Source: an uncultured Clostridia bacterium (GTDB lineage Bacteria > Bacillota > Clostridia > Christensenellales > Borkfalkiaceae). From it: DNA of 64,000 bases. Under the pieces are notes generated by a model. That model was not told the origin of the DNA, did no database searches, and saw only the letters and a program-made list of their open reading frames with translations. This document shows positions 41,476-49,050 of the stretch, piece after piece (positions within the stretch are counted from its first letter, which is position 1; every line of letters begins with the position of its first letter). The stretch covers positions 1 through 64,000 of the forward strand of contig CAKQME010000001.1 of NCBI GenBank assembly GCA_934254815.1, written 5' to 3'. Both the position numbers and the translations under genes were made by a program.

Positions 41476-41520
41476 TGTCATTCTGAGCTTCGCGAAGAAT
41501 CCCGTTGAATAAGCGATGAC
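41476..41520. repeat. R1 repeat, 3'-truncated copy
   Basis: Opens TGTCATTCTGAGC and breaks off about 45 bp later, just before the oleate hydratase stop codon. Confidence 0.75.
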
Positions 41521-41526
41521 CTTTAG

Positions 41527-43320
41527 TTATTTAATCAGCCCGCTTTCTTTCAGAAGAAGCTCGATGTCCGTGCCTTTTACCTTTTTCAAGGCTATTTTGA
41601 TTGCTTCGCGTTCCGCAAGCGAAAGTTTAGCTTCTGTAATCGGCTTTTTGTCGATCGCGTAATAGCAAGCTCTTAAAAGTTCGCGCACGTCGTACTGACT
41701 TCCCCATACTTCCGGAACGCCTCTGTCTACGTCGAGCAGGGTGTAGACGGCTTCCATGCCGGTACGGATAGAATATTCGGTAGTGAATATGGTATCTCTC
41801 GGAGTTTCGGCAAATTGACCGATAAACGCGAAGTTTACGGCACCTTTCGGTACGACTGCCGGGCGGTCGTCATGCTGACGGGGCTGGAAGAACGCGTTTA
41901 TGTAAGGCATAAAGCAGGTCGTCGTGTTGCAGGCGCTCTTTGCAAGTCCGTTGATTTCGTTTTCGGGTATGCCGATATGGTATAACCATTCGCGGCAGAC
42001 CTCTTCGCCTGTACATTCTCTCATCGGTTTTTTGACGTAAGCGCCGGGTCTGTCGGTGTGGAGCGCGTAAACCCATACGAGAACGGTGTTTTTATCCTGC
42101 GCTTTGAATTGCGGCTGACGGTTGATCGTCCAGGAAAGGTACCAGTCGTCCATACTGTCTTTTACCGTGACTATGCCGCCCGTCGTAACTTTTCCCGCGC
42201 GAGGGTCTCTCTTGCAGACGGATATAATTTTGTCTATAATTTCTTCGTTCGAAGTCGCTACCGTCGCGCTCATCCAGTTCGTTGCTTCCACGTCGCTGCA
42301 GAATTTATCGGGGTTTCCGTATTCGCCGTTTTTGGCTTGTTTCGCTATGTTTTTCCATAAATCCCACGATTCGCCCGCGCCGTTCTTGATACAGGATAAG
42401 TCGGGAGCGTGATTCTGATCGCCGTAGCAGGACGTGTCTGTGCAGCACCCGTTGGTTATGAATACGAGGTCGTCATCTATAAGGTCGATTGTCTGCGCCG
42501 TTCCGTCTTTGACGTATTCTATTCGTTTTGCCGCTTTTTTACCGTTTATATCTTCTATTACTACGTTTTTAACGTCTACTCCGTATTCTATTTTTACGCC
42601 TCTCGCTTCAAGATATCTGACGAGCGGAAGTATCATGCTTTCGTATTGATTGTATTTCGTGAAACGAAGCGCGGAGAAGTCGGGTAATCCGTCTATGTGA
42701 TGGACGTATCTGCAAAGATATCTCTTCATTTCGAGCGCGCTCGACCATTTCTGGAACGCGAACATCGTCTGCCAGTAAAGCCAGAAATTTGTTTTCCAGA
42801 AGCTTGCGGGGAGTACGTCGGAAATTTTCTTGTTTTCGAGTTTCTTTTCGGGTGTCATGAACAATTTCGATAACGCGAGAGCCGATTTTTTGTCAAGCTT
42901 GAATTGTTTATCGGTGTGCGCGTCCTCGCCGCGGTTGACAGTCGCGCGGCAAAGCGAATAGTTGGGGTCGTGTTTGTTGAGCCAATAATATTCGTCGAGT
43001 ACGGATACGTCGGGATTTTCTATCGACGGTACGTCTCTGAACATATCCCACATGACTTCGAAGTGGTTGTCCATCTCTCTGCCGCCGCGCATATAGAATC
43101 CTTTGGTTACGTCCTTTCTGCCGTCGCAACTTCCTCCGGCAATGTCGATTTTTTCAAGAAGATGTACGTGTTCGCCTTTCATCTGTCCGTCGCGGACGAG
43201 ATAGAAAGCCGCGGAAAGCCCCGCTAAGCCCGTGCCTATAATATAAGCCGATTTTTTATCTACGCCCGCCGGTTTTTCGGGGTGCGCGAAAGATTCGTAA
43301 GTTCCTGCCGAATAATACAT
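41527..43320 (-). CDS. ohyA: Oleate hydratase
   Basis: 597 residues, full length for the myosin-cross-reactive antigen family. FAD-binding Rossmann motif SAYIIGTGLAGLSAAFYL (about 25-42), GGREMDNHFEVMWDMF (about 79-94) with the catalytic Glu region, and GQFAETPRDTIFTTEYS near the C-terminus. It adds water to oleate to give 10-hydroxystearate, detoxifying host or dietary fatty acids. The ATG at 43320 has GGAGGT upstream. A TetR gene lies directly upstream on the same strand. Confidence 0.96.
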   Translation of the reverse strand: MYYSAGTYESFAHPEKPAGVDKKSAYIIGTGLAGLSAAFYLVRDGQMKGEHVHLLEKIDIAGGSCDGRKDVTKGFYMRGGREMDNHFEVMWDMFRDVPSIENPDVSVLDEYYWLNKHDPNYSLCRATVNRGEDAHTDKQFKLDKKSALALSKLFMTPEKKLENKKISDVLPASFWKTNFWLYWQTMFAFQKWSSALEMKRYLCRYVHHIDGLPDFSALRFTKYNQYESMILPLVRYLEARGVKIEYGVDVKNVVIEDINGKKAAKRIEYVKDGTAQTIDLIDDDLVFITNGCCTDTSCYGDQNHAPDLSCIKNGAGESWDLWKNIAKQAKNGEYGNPDKFCSDVEATNWMSATVATSNEEIIDKIISVCKRDPRAGKVTTGGIVTVKDSMDDWYLSWTINRQPQFKAQDKNTVLVWVYALHTDRPGAYVKKPMRECTGEEVCREWLYHIGIPENEINGLAKSACNTTTCFMPYINAFFQPRQHDDRPAVVPKGAVNFAFIGQFAETPRDTIFTTEYSIRTGMEAVYTLLDVDRGVPEVWGSQYDVRELLRACYYAIDKKPITEAKLSLAEREAIKIALKKVKGTDIELLLKESGLIK

Positions 43321-43416
43321 AATTTTAACCTCCGTGCGCGGCTTTTCCGCGCTCATTTATTTTTTACGCCCTTATTATAACACCCCTTTTCGCAAATTAC
43401 AATAGACAATAAAACG

Positions 43417-43441
43417 CCCTTGATTAGATTCTAATCAAGGG
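43417..43441. terminator. Near-perfect palindrome between tetR and ohyA
   Basis: CCCTTGATTAGA, a central T, then TCTAATCAAGGG. Read on the minus strand it is followed by CGTTTTATT, so it may terminate tetR; it could equally be the TetR operator for ohyA. Confidence 0.65.
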
Positions 43442-43472
43442 TTTAAAACTGTAAATATTTTTATCGTTTCGC

Positions 43473-44039
43473 TCATTTTGATAAATTCGTTCCGAGCCTT
43501 TCCAATGCCGACCTGATATCCCCGTGTATAACGGTCGCGAGTTTTTCGACGATAAGTTCGGGTTCTCCGCGCATATCCGAAGCTATCCATTCAAGCATAA
43601 GACCTATAAATATATAGGAAAAGAGTTTCGCTACGAATTTTTTATCTTCGTCGCGGACGGTTATTCCCGCAGCTTGTTCGTCTATTATGTTCATAAGGAG
43701 TTTGTCGACAAGCGGCGAGAGATATTGTTCGACCTGTTCGCGACTGACGCAACGATATACGTTCATTATAAACGGCTTATTTTCTTTAACCGCATAAAAA
43801 AGCCTGATAAAGCCTTGTTCCCATGTATCGTAAGTTTTATAATTGCTTAAAGCTTTGCCGGCGTCTTCGAGACAAGCCCATTCTACTAGATCGTAAATAT
43901 CCTTGAAATGATAATAAAAAGTCATGCGGTTTACTCCGCAGTCTTCTGTTATATCGTTGATCGTTATTTTGTTGAGCGGCTTTTTCAGCAGCAGCTTTTT
44001 AAGCGATTCTTCCAAAGCTCTTTTCGTGATTTCCGACAT
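43473..44039 (-). CDS. TetR-family regulator
   Basis: 188 residues. N-terminal helix-turn-helix (KITINDITEDCGVNRMTFYYHF, about 24-45) and an all-helical ligand domain of the DhaS/TetR_C_8 type. It lies just upstream of ohyA in the same direction, so a fatty-acid-responsive role is likely by context; the ligand is not shown. Confidence 0.88.
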   Translation of the reverse strand: MSEITKRALEESLKKLLLKKPLNKITINDITEDCGVNRMTFYYHFKDIYDLVEWACLEDAGKALSNYKTYDTWEQGFIRLFYAVKENKPFIMNVYRCVSREQVEQYLSPLVDKLLMNIIDEQAAGITVRDEDKKFVAKLFSYIFIGLMLEWIASDMRGEPELIVEKLATVIHGDIRSALERLGTNLSK

Positions 44040-44208
44040 TTTCCGAACCTCCGCTTTTATTTTGACACGAAAAGCCGCTATCCGTCAAGCGAAAATCGAA
44101 AATAGGGCGAGTAATCCGGATTTTTCAAACGGTCAAAACGTAGTGAAATAATATTTCACCCAAAAAGTGGTGTCGTATCATATAACGCACATAACGGTAA
44201 GGTATAAT

Positions 44209-44330
44209 GTAGCCAAGTTAAAGATAAAAAGCTTTAACGGGTAAATAGCTCACACAACAGGTTTTTTCTTGTTTCAATTATTTCTCCATTGTTCAGAAAA
44301 CCGAGGCGCAAGCCTCGGTTTTCTGATGTT
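44209..44330 (+). ncRNA. Candidate small RNA between tetR and the permease
   Basis: A TATAAT box (44203-44208) with weak -35 is followed by hairpin GTTAAAG/CTTTAAC (44217-44237) and, after about 50 unpaired bases, the terminator AAAACCGAGGC/GCCTCGGTTTT (44297-44324). There is no ORF. Independent of the permease, which has its own promoter at about 44368-44397. It accounts for the 44040-44404 gap. Confidence 0.45.
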
Positions 44331-44404
44331 ATAAAAAATTTTATTTTTCCAAACCGTTGAAATATATTTGCGTTAAAGCGGGGTTATGGGGTATAATTGG
44401 ATAG

Positions 44405-45307
44405 ATGAATTTAGGCGAAATTTTTCTCGACAGTTTAATAGACAGCGCAAAAATGCTTCCGCTGATTTTATTGACCTATATATTGATAGAGGTTATAGAG
44501 CGACATGCGGGTTTTGAAAAACACGGAAAATTCCTTAGCGGAAAGGGCGCGCCCGTTTTCGGCGCGTTGGCGGGTGTGTTTCCGCAATGCGGCGTAAGCG
44601 TTATGTCCGCTAAGCTCTTCGAACGCGGTCTGATAGGCGCAGGCACGCTTTTAAGCGTGTTTATCGCTACTTCCGACGAGGCGTTTTCAATACTTCTCGC
44701 CAGCGATAAAAGGCTTGCTTTGTTGCCGCTTTTAGGAATAAAATTCGTTATCGCGGTCGTTGCGGGCGAAATAATAAATCTGTGTATAAGGCGGAAAACG
44801 ACCGTTTCGGACAATGAAGATTACGAACACGAAGAGATTTGCGCTCATTGTCACGACCATGTTTCGGGCGAGGAAACGGGGAAAACGGCTTTTGTAAAGC
44901 GGTATATTTTCGTTCCGCTTCTTCACGCGTTGCAGACGTTTTTGTTTGTGTTTGCGGTTACGTTTGTGTTCGGGTTATTTTTCGGTGAGGGCGGCATTAT
45001 CGGCGCGGATAACTTTAAAAATTATCTTTCGGGCGACAGATTTTACGAGCCGTTCATAACCGCGTTGATAGGTCTTATACCGAATTGCGCGTCATCTGTA
45101 GTGATAACTACGGCTTACGTCGAGGGAATAATTTCTTTCGGCTCGCTTTTGTCGGGGCTTATAACCAACGCGGGCGTAGGTTTTGCGATACTGTTCAAAA
45201 ACGGAAAGGAATGGAAACGCAATTTAATTATTCTCGCCGTATTATATATAATAGGTTCGTTATCGGGTTTAGCCGCGCATATAATAATGTCGGCTATGGG
45301 TATTTGA
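44405..45307 (+). CDS. ArsP_2-type permease with His/Cys-rich loop
   Basis: 300 residues, eight to ten membrane helices in two halves. GVFPQCGVSVMSAKLFERGL and IATSDEAF in the first half and GLIPNCASSVVITTAYVEGI in the second are the repeat signature of putative arsenic/heavy-metal efflux permeases. The central cytoplasmic loop contains HEEICAHCHDH (about 143-153), a likely metal-binding site. The -10 box (44392-44397) is only 7 nt before the ATG and no SD exists, so the mRNA is probably leaderless. Confidence 0.82.
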   Translation: MNLGEIFLDSLIDSAKMLPLILLTYILIEVIERHAGFEKHGKFLSGKGAPVFGALAGVFPQCGVSVMSAKLFERGLIGAGTLLSVFIATSDEAFSILLASDKRLALLPLLGIKFVIAVVAGEIINLCIRRKTTVSDNEDYEHEEICAHCHDHVSGEETGKTAFVKRYIFVPLLHALQTFLFVFAVTFVFGLFFGEGGIIGADNFKNYLSGDRFYEPFITALIGLIPNCASSVVITTAYVEGIISFGSLLSGLITNAGVGFAILFKNGKEWKRNLIILAVLYIIGSLSGLAAHIIMSAMGI

Positions 45308-45308
45308 A

Positions 45309-45905
45309 ATGGAAGTTAATGAAATAATAAAAAATAAATATCCCGACAGGGAAACGGCTGAAAAACTGCTTGACGACGCGCTTGCCGCTAATCCCGGCAG
45401 ATGGGGCGACCATTCGCGAGTGGCGGCTTTTTGCGCCGAAAAAATAGCCGCGGCGTGCGGTATGAATTCCGAAAAAGCCTATATTCTCGGACTTTTGCAC
45501 GATATAGGCAGAAAATTTCTCGTCAGAGATCTCGGTCATATTTATAACGGTTATAAATATATGACAGAGCTTGGCTACGACGACGTGGCGAGAGTCTGCC
45601 TTACTCATTCTTTTCCCCCGCACGACCTTAATTCTTATATAGGTCGACTCGATATTCCGGAAAGAGAAGTCGAAGAAGTGAGAACTTTGCTCGGTCAGAT
45701 TGAATTTGACGATTACGACAGACTTATTCAGCTCTGCGACGCGCTTGCTTCCGCAGACGGCGTCGTAGACGTGGAAGAACGTATGGCGGACGTCAGAAGA
45801 AGATACGGTAATTATCCGCAGGTTCAATGGGATAAAAATCTCGAACTGCTCGGATATTTTTCGAGAAAAGCAGGTAAAAGCGTTTACGAAATTTGCGGCA
45901 GATAA
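45309..45905 (+). CDS. HD-domain phosphohydrolase
   Basis: 198 residues. HD-domain metal ligands: HSRVAAFCA (about 39), LLHDIGRKF (about 67) and later CDALASADG. Proteins of this type hydrolyse nucleotides or phosphate esters; the substrate is unknown. It starts 1 nt after the permease stop and overlaps the MATE gene by 1 nt (TAATG), so all are co-translated. Confidence 0.85.
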   Translation: MEVNEIIKNKYPDRETAEKLLDDALAANPGRWGDHSRVAAFCAEKIAAACGMNSEKAYILGLLHDIGRKFLVRDLGHIYNGYKYMTELGYDDVARVCLTHSFPPHDLNSYIGRLDIPEREVEEVRTLLGQIEFDDYDRLIQLCDALASADGVVDVEERMADVRRRYGNYPQVQWDKNLELLGYFSRKAGKSVYEICGR

Positions 45906-47299
45906 TGGAAGAAGATTTAAAGTTCAAACAGCTTACGGAGAATAAAGTGCAATCGCTTATATTAAAGCTTGCCGCGCCTACTATTCTCTCGATGCTCATA
46001 TCCACGCTTTATAACATGGCAGACGCTTTTTTCGTCGGACAGATAAACGCTTCGGCTTCGGGCGCGATAAGCGTTATTTTTTCGTATATGGCGATAATTC
46101 AGGCGTTCGGCTATTTCTTCGGTCACGGGTCGGGCAATTATATATCGCTTAAACTGGGAGAGCAAAATCACGAAGAAGCCGAAAAAATGGCGTCTACGGG
46201 TTTTTTCTCGTCGCTTGCGTTCGGTTTTCTTATAATGACGGTCGGTTTGTTGTTTACCGACCCGCTTATATCCGCGCTCGGTTCGACGGAAACTATCCGT
46301 CCGCACGCTAAGGCGTATTTAACCTACATATTGCTCGGAACGCCCTATATGACTTCCGCGCTTACGCTCAATAATCAATTGCGTTTTCAGGGTAACGCGT
46401 TTTACGCGATGATTGCGCTTGTTTCGGGCGGACTTCTCAATATCGGGCTTGACGCGTGGTTTGTTCTCGGTCTCGGTTTAGGTACCGGCGGCGCAGGGCT
46501 TGCCACCATGCTCAGTCAACTCCTTTCGTTTGTACTGTTGTTTACAGGCGTAATGTTTAAAGGCTCGGTTAAAATACATATTAAGAAATTCTGTTTCAAA
46601 AAGTTTTATTACGCGCAGATTTTGCGCGGCGGACTGCCGTCGCTCGGCAGACAGAGTATTTCGGGAATAGCCACCGTATGCACGAATTTCGTGTGCCGCG
46701 CGGTTATGGGCGTCGAACTTGCCGATCAGGCTATAGCCGCTCTCGGTAACGTCACCAAGATTATAGGTTTCTGTTCTTCAGCCGTAATGGGCTTCGGGCA
46801 GGGCTTTCAACCCGTGTGCGGGTTCAATTACGGAGCTAAAAAATTCGACAGAGTGCTGAAAGGTTATAAATTTTCTCTCGTCGTCTGTACGGCTTTCGCG
46901 ATAGTCGTTTCGATTGCGGGTATAGTATTCGCTAAACCCTTGGTCGCGCTGTTTACGAACGACGCTTTGGTCGAAGAATATTCGGCGGTCGCGTTCCGCT
47001 ATCAATGTCTGTTTTTCATCTTCAACCCGTTTATAACGATATCCAATATGCTTATGCAGAATATCGGCAGGGTTGTAAGAGCGACGACTCTCGGCATAGC
47101 GAGACAGGGCATAGCCTATATACCGCTATTGTTTATTCTGGGGTTTACATGCGGGTTGTGGGGGCTTGAAACCACGCAGGCGTTTGCCGACCTCGCGACT
47201 TTCCTGCTTGCCATACCCTTGACTTTGCCCGTGTTGAAAGATATAAGGCGAGCCGACGAAAAAAACAAATTGCAGACGGAGGTTTCCGCCGATGTTTGA
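45905..47299 (+). CDS. MATE-family multidrug efflux transporter
   Basis: 464 residues, twelve membrane helices in two MatE halves (PTILSMLISTLYNMADAFFVGQ near 28; GLPSLGRQSISGIATVC near 243). It exports cationic compounds by Na+ or H+ antiport. The ATG at 45905 overlaps the HD gene's stop; an upstream ATG at 45893 is less likely. Confidence 0.93.
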   Translation: MEEDLKFKQLTENKVQSLILKLAAPTILSMLISTLYNMADAFFVGQINASASGAISVIFSYMAIIQAFGYFFGHGSGNYISLKLGEQNHEEAEKMASTGFFSSLAFGFLIMTVGLLFTDPLISALGSTETIRPHAKAYLTYILLGTPYMTSALTLNNQLRFQGNAFYAMIALVSGGLLNIGLDAWFVLGLGLGTGGAGLATMLSQLLSFVLLFTGVMFKGSVKIHIKKFCFKKFYYAQILRGGLPSLGRQSISGIATVCTNFVCRAVMGVELADQAIAALGNVTKIIGFCSSAVMGFGQGFQPVCGFNYGAKKFDRVLKGYKFSLVVCTAFAIVVSIAGIVFAKPLVALFTNDALVEEYSAVAFRYQCLFFIFNPFITISNMLMQNIGRVVRATTLGIARQGIAYIPLLFILGFTCGLWGLETTQAFADLATFLLAIPLTLPVLKDIRRADEKNKLQTEVSADV

Positions 47300-48101
47300 G
47301 AGGTTTTTGGAATGGCTTAAAAATCAGAGCGTGTCGTTCGCGTTTTTTATCGGCGGAGCGATAATCGGCTTCGGGCTTTGTATCGCCGTGTATTATATGT
47401 TCGCCAATAAAGAACGGAAAATAAAACACGGTATACGCCCGGTTGATTTGTCGGCTGTGGTCGACGCGTCGAAAGCCCGTATAATAAATTCCGATACGGG
47501 GTTCAGGTTTAACGATAAACTCGCGCTTTTTTACGGCGAACTCAAATGCGATATAGAGGTGACTATAAACGCGTATTACGGAGAGGACGCCAAACTGTTG
47601 ACCGTTCCCGCTTCGGATAAAATTTTCGATGGCGGGTTGTCCGTTCCGCTCGATTTTACCGTCTACGAACTTACCGGGTTTATCGATTGCGTTTTAGATG
47701 ATTTGGAGAGAATATATAATTCTTTTCTCGACGATAAACGCTTTTTGTTTATATGGAAAGGCAGGGGCTTTATCGCTCGCGGGCTTGACAAAAACCCGCA
47801 TGACGTTTCTATAGCCAAAATAATCGACGTCGTAGGCGAAAAATTGGAAAAGGCTAAAATCGCCCGTCTGGAACCGCCGAAACGCGGATTGTTCGCTTTT
47901 ATCGGCAAAAGGGTTGTAAAAACGGCTATGGATAAATTAGTCGAACCGAACGTCGCGCCGCTTATCGACGAAACTCTCGCGCGAGCCGTCGAAAGCGTAA
48001 TTACCGAGCTGAGTTTATTGTTTTCGCATAATCTTAAAGGCGGCGGCGCAGAACATATGAAATACCTTATAGAATCCGACGGCGAGGAAAAAGCGGTATG
48101 A
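47292..48101 (+). CDS. Membrane-anchored protein of unknown function (pair member 1)
   Basis: 269 residues. One N-terminal helix (about 15-38, SFAFFIGGAIIGFGLCIAVYY), then a soluble alpha/beta domain. It overlaps the MATE gene by 8 nt and the next gene by 4 nt (ATGA). Codon use is chromosomal. No family recognised; the tight coupling with a similarly built neighbour suggests a complex at the membrane. Confidence 0.75.
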   Translation: MFERFLEWLKNQSVSFAFFIGGAIIGFGLCIAVYYMFANKERKIKHGIRPVDLSAVVDASKARIINSDTGFRFNDKLALFYGELKCDIEVTINAYYGEDAKLLTVPASDKIFDGGLSVPLDFTVYELTGFIDCVLDDLERIYNSFLDDKRFLFIWKGRGFIARGLDKNPHDVSIAKIIDVVGEKLEKAKIARLEPPKRGLFAFIGKRVVKTAMDKLVEPNVAPLIDETLARAVESVITELSLLFSHNLKGGGAEHMKYLIESDGEEKAV

Positions 48102-48826
48102 TAAAGATACTTCTTCGCATCGTTGCGGTGTTGTGCGGAATATGGTTCGGCGCGGTGATAGGCGCGTCTGTAATAGTCGGCAGAATAAGGCGCAGAATAG
48201 AGACAAAAGCAGGCTCGGAATACCCGCCGTATATTTCTCCCGACGACCGTAATCGTCTTGACGAAATATGCCGTAGGTTTAAACGGACGTATAAACGCAG
48301 ATATAAAGCGCGGACGTTCAGAAAGATTTTCGGTTTTAAAACAAAAAAACGGGAACTCGAAGCCGACGAGGCCTACGGAATGGGAAAACTTCTCGTCGAC
48401 GTGGCGAAAGTTTTCAACCCCGACAGCGAAAGACCGCTCTTCGAACTTACTGGCGGCGAAGCGTTCGAGTTCGGACATGCCGTAACCGAGAAACTCGTGG
48501 GGATATTCGACGCTTCGGGGCTGAAGTTCTTAAACGGCGTTACGGTCGGAACGGCTCTCGATTATATAAAGATTATAGACAAAGCGAAGAAAAACAAAAT
48601 GGTTCACGGCGCGAAAGGCGCGATAGACGTAATAAAAACTATCGTCAACGTTGTCAATCCGTTCTTCTGGTTTAAACGCACGGTGTCCGCTATCGTCACT
48701 CAGAAAATCTGCGATTCGGTTATTTTTACCGGCGTGGAAACAATCGTGAAAGAATTCGCTTCTTTTTACGGTAAAACCGACAGAGAATGTCTTACTAAGG
48801 AAAAAAACGTCGGAAAACTTGCCTGA
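48098..48826 (+). CDS. Membrane-anchored protein of unknown function (pair member 2)
   Basis: 242 residues. N-terminal helix (about 4-28, LLRIVAVLCGIWFGAVIGAS), a very basic stretch (about 60-85, RRFKRTYKRRYKARTFRK), then a mostly helical domain. Translationally coupled to pair member 1. No family recognised. Confidence 0.75.
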   Translation: MIKILLRIVAVLCGIWFGAVIGASVIVGRIRRRIETKAGSEYPPYISPDDRNRLDEICRRFKRTYKRRYKARTFRKIFGFKTKKRELEADEAYGMGKLLVDVAKVFNPDSERPLFELTGGEAFEFGHAVTEKLVGIFDASGLKFLNGVTVGTALDYIKIIDKAKKNKMVHGAKGAIDVIKTIVNVVNPFFWFKRTVSAIVTQKICDSVIFTGVETIVKEFASFYGKTDRECLTKEKNVGKLA

Positions 48827-48853
48827 AACGCGGTTTTTCGGCGTTAAATTTAC

Positions 48854-48901
48854 TAACAATATTTTGCGAAACGATTTTTTACGAAACACAATATATAGTG
48901 T
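48854..48901 (+). promoter_or_regulatory. NrdR boxes upstream of nrdD
   Basis: ACACAATATATAGTGT (48886-48901) matches the 16-bp NrdR consensus (ACAC, AT-rich centre, GTGT). A weaker second site, TAACAATATTTTGCGA (48854-48869), lies 32 bp upstream, the usual tandem spacing. NrdR should repress nrdDG when dNTPs are plentiful. Both sit within a larger inverted repeat (AACGATTTTT/AAAAATCGTT, 48870-48920). Confidence 0.75.
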
Positions 48902-48936
48902 TTTTTTGTGAAAAATCGTTTTTCTATTGTTATTCG

Positions 48937-48966
48937 TTGGACAAGAGCTTTAAGATGTGTTATAAT
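48937..48966 (+). promoter_or_regulatory. nrdD promoter
   Basis: TTGGAC (48937-48942), 18-bp spacer, TATAAT (48961-48966), downstream of the NrdR boxes. Confidence 0.7.
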
Positions 48967-49050
48967 GTTTTGGCAACACGCGGTCGGGCGGGGTGTCTGT
49001 TCGACCGATCGCGGTAATCGAGACACTATGTTAGGCGGAGGTAGGAGAAA

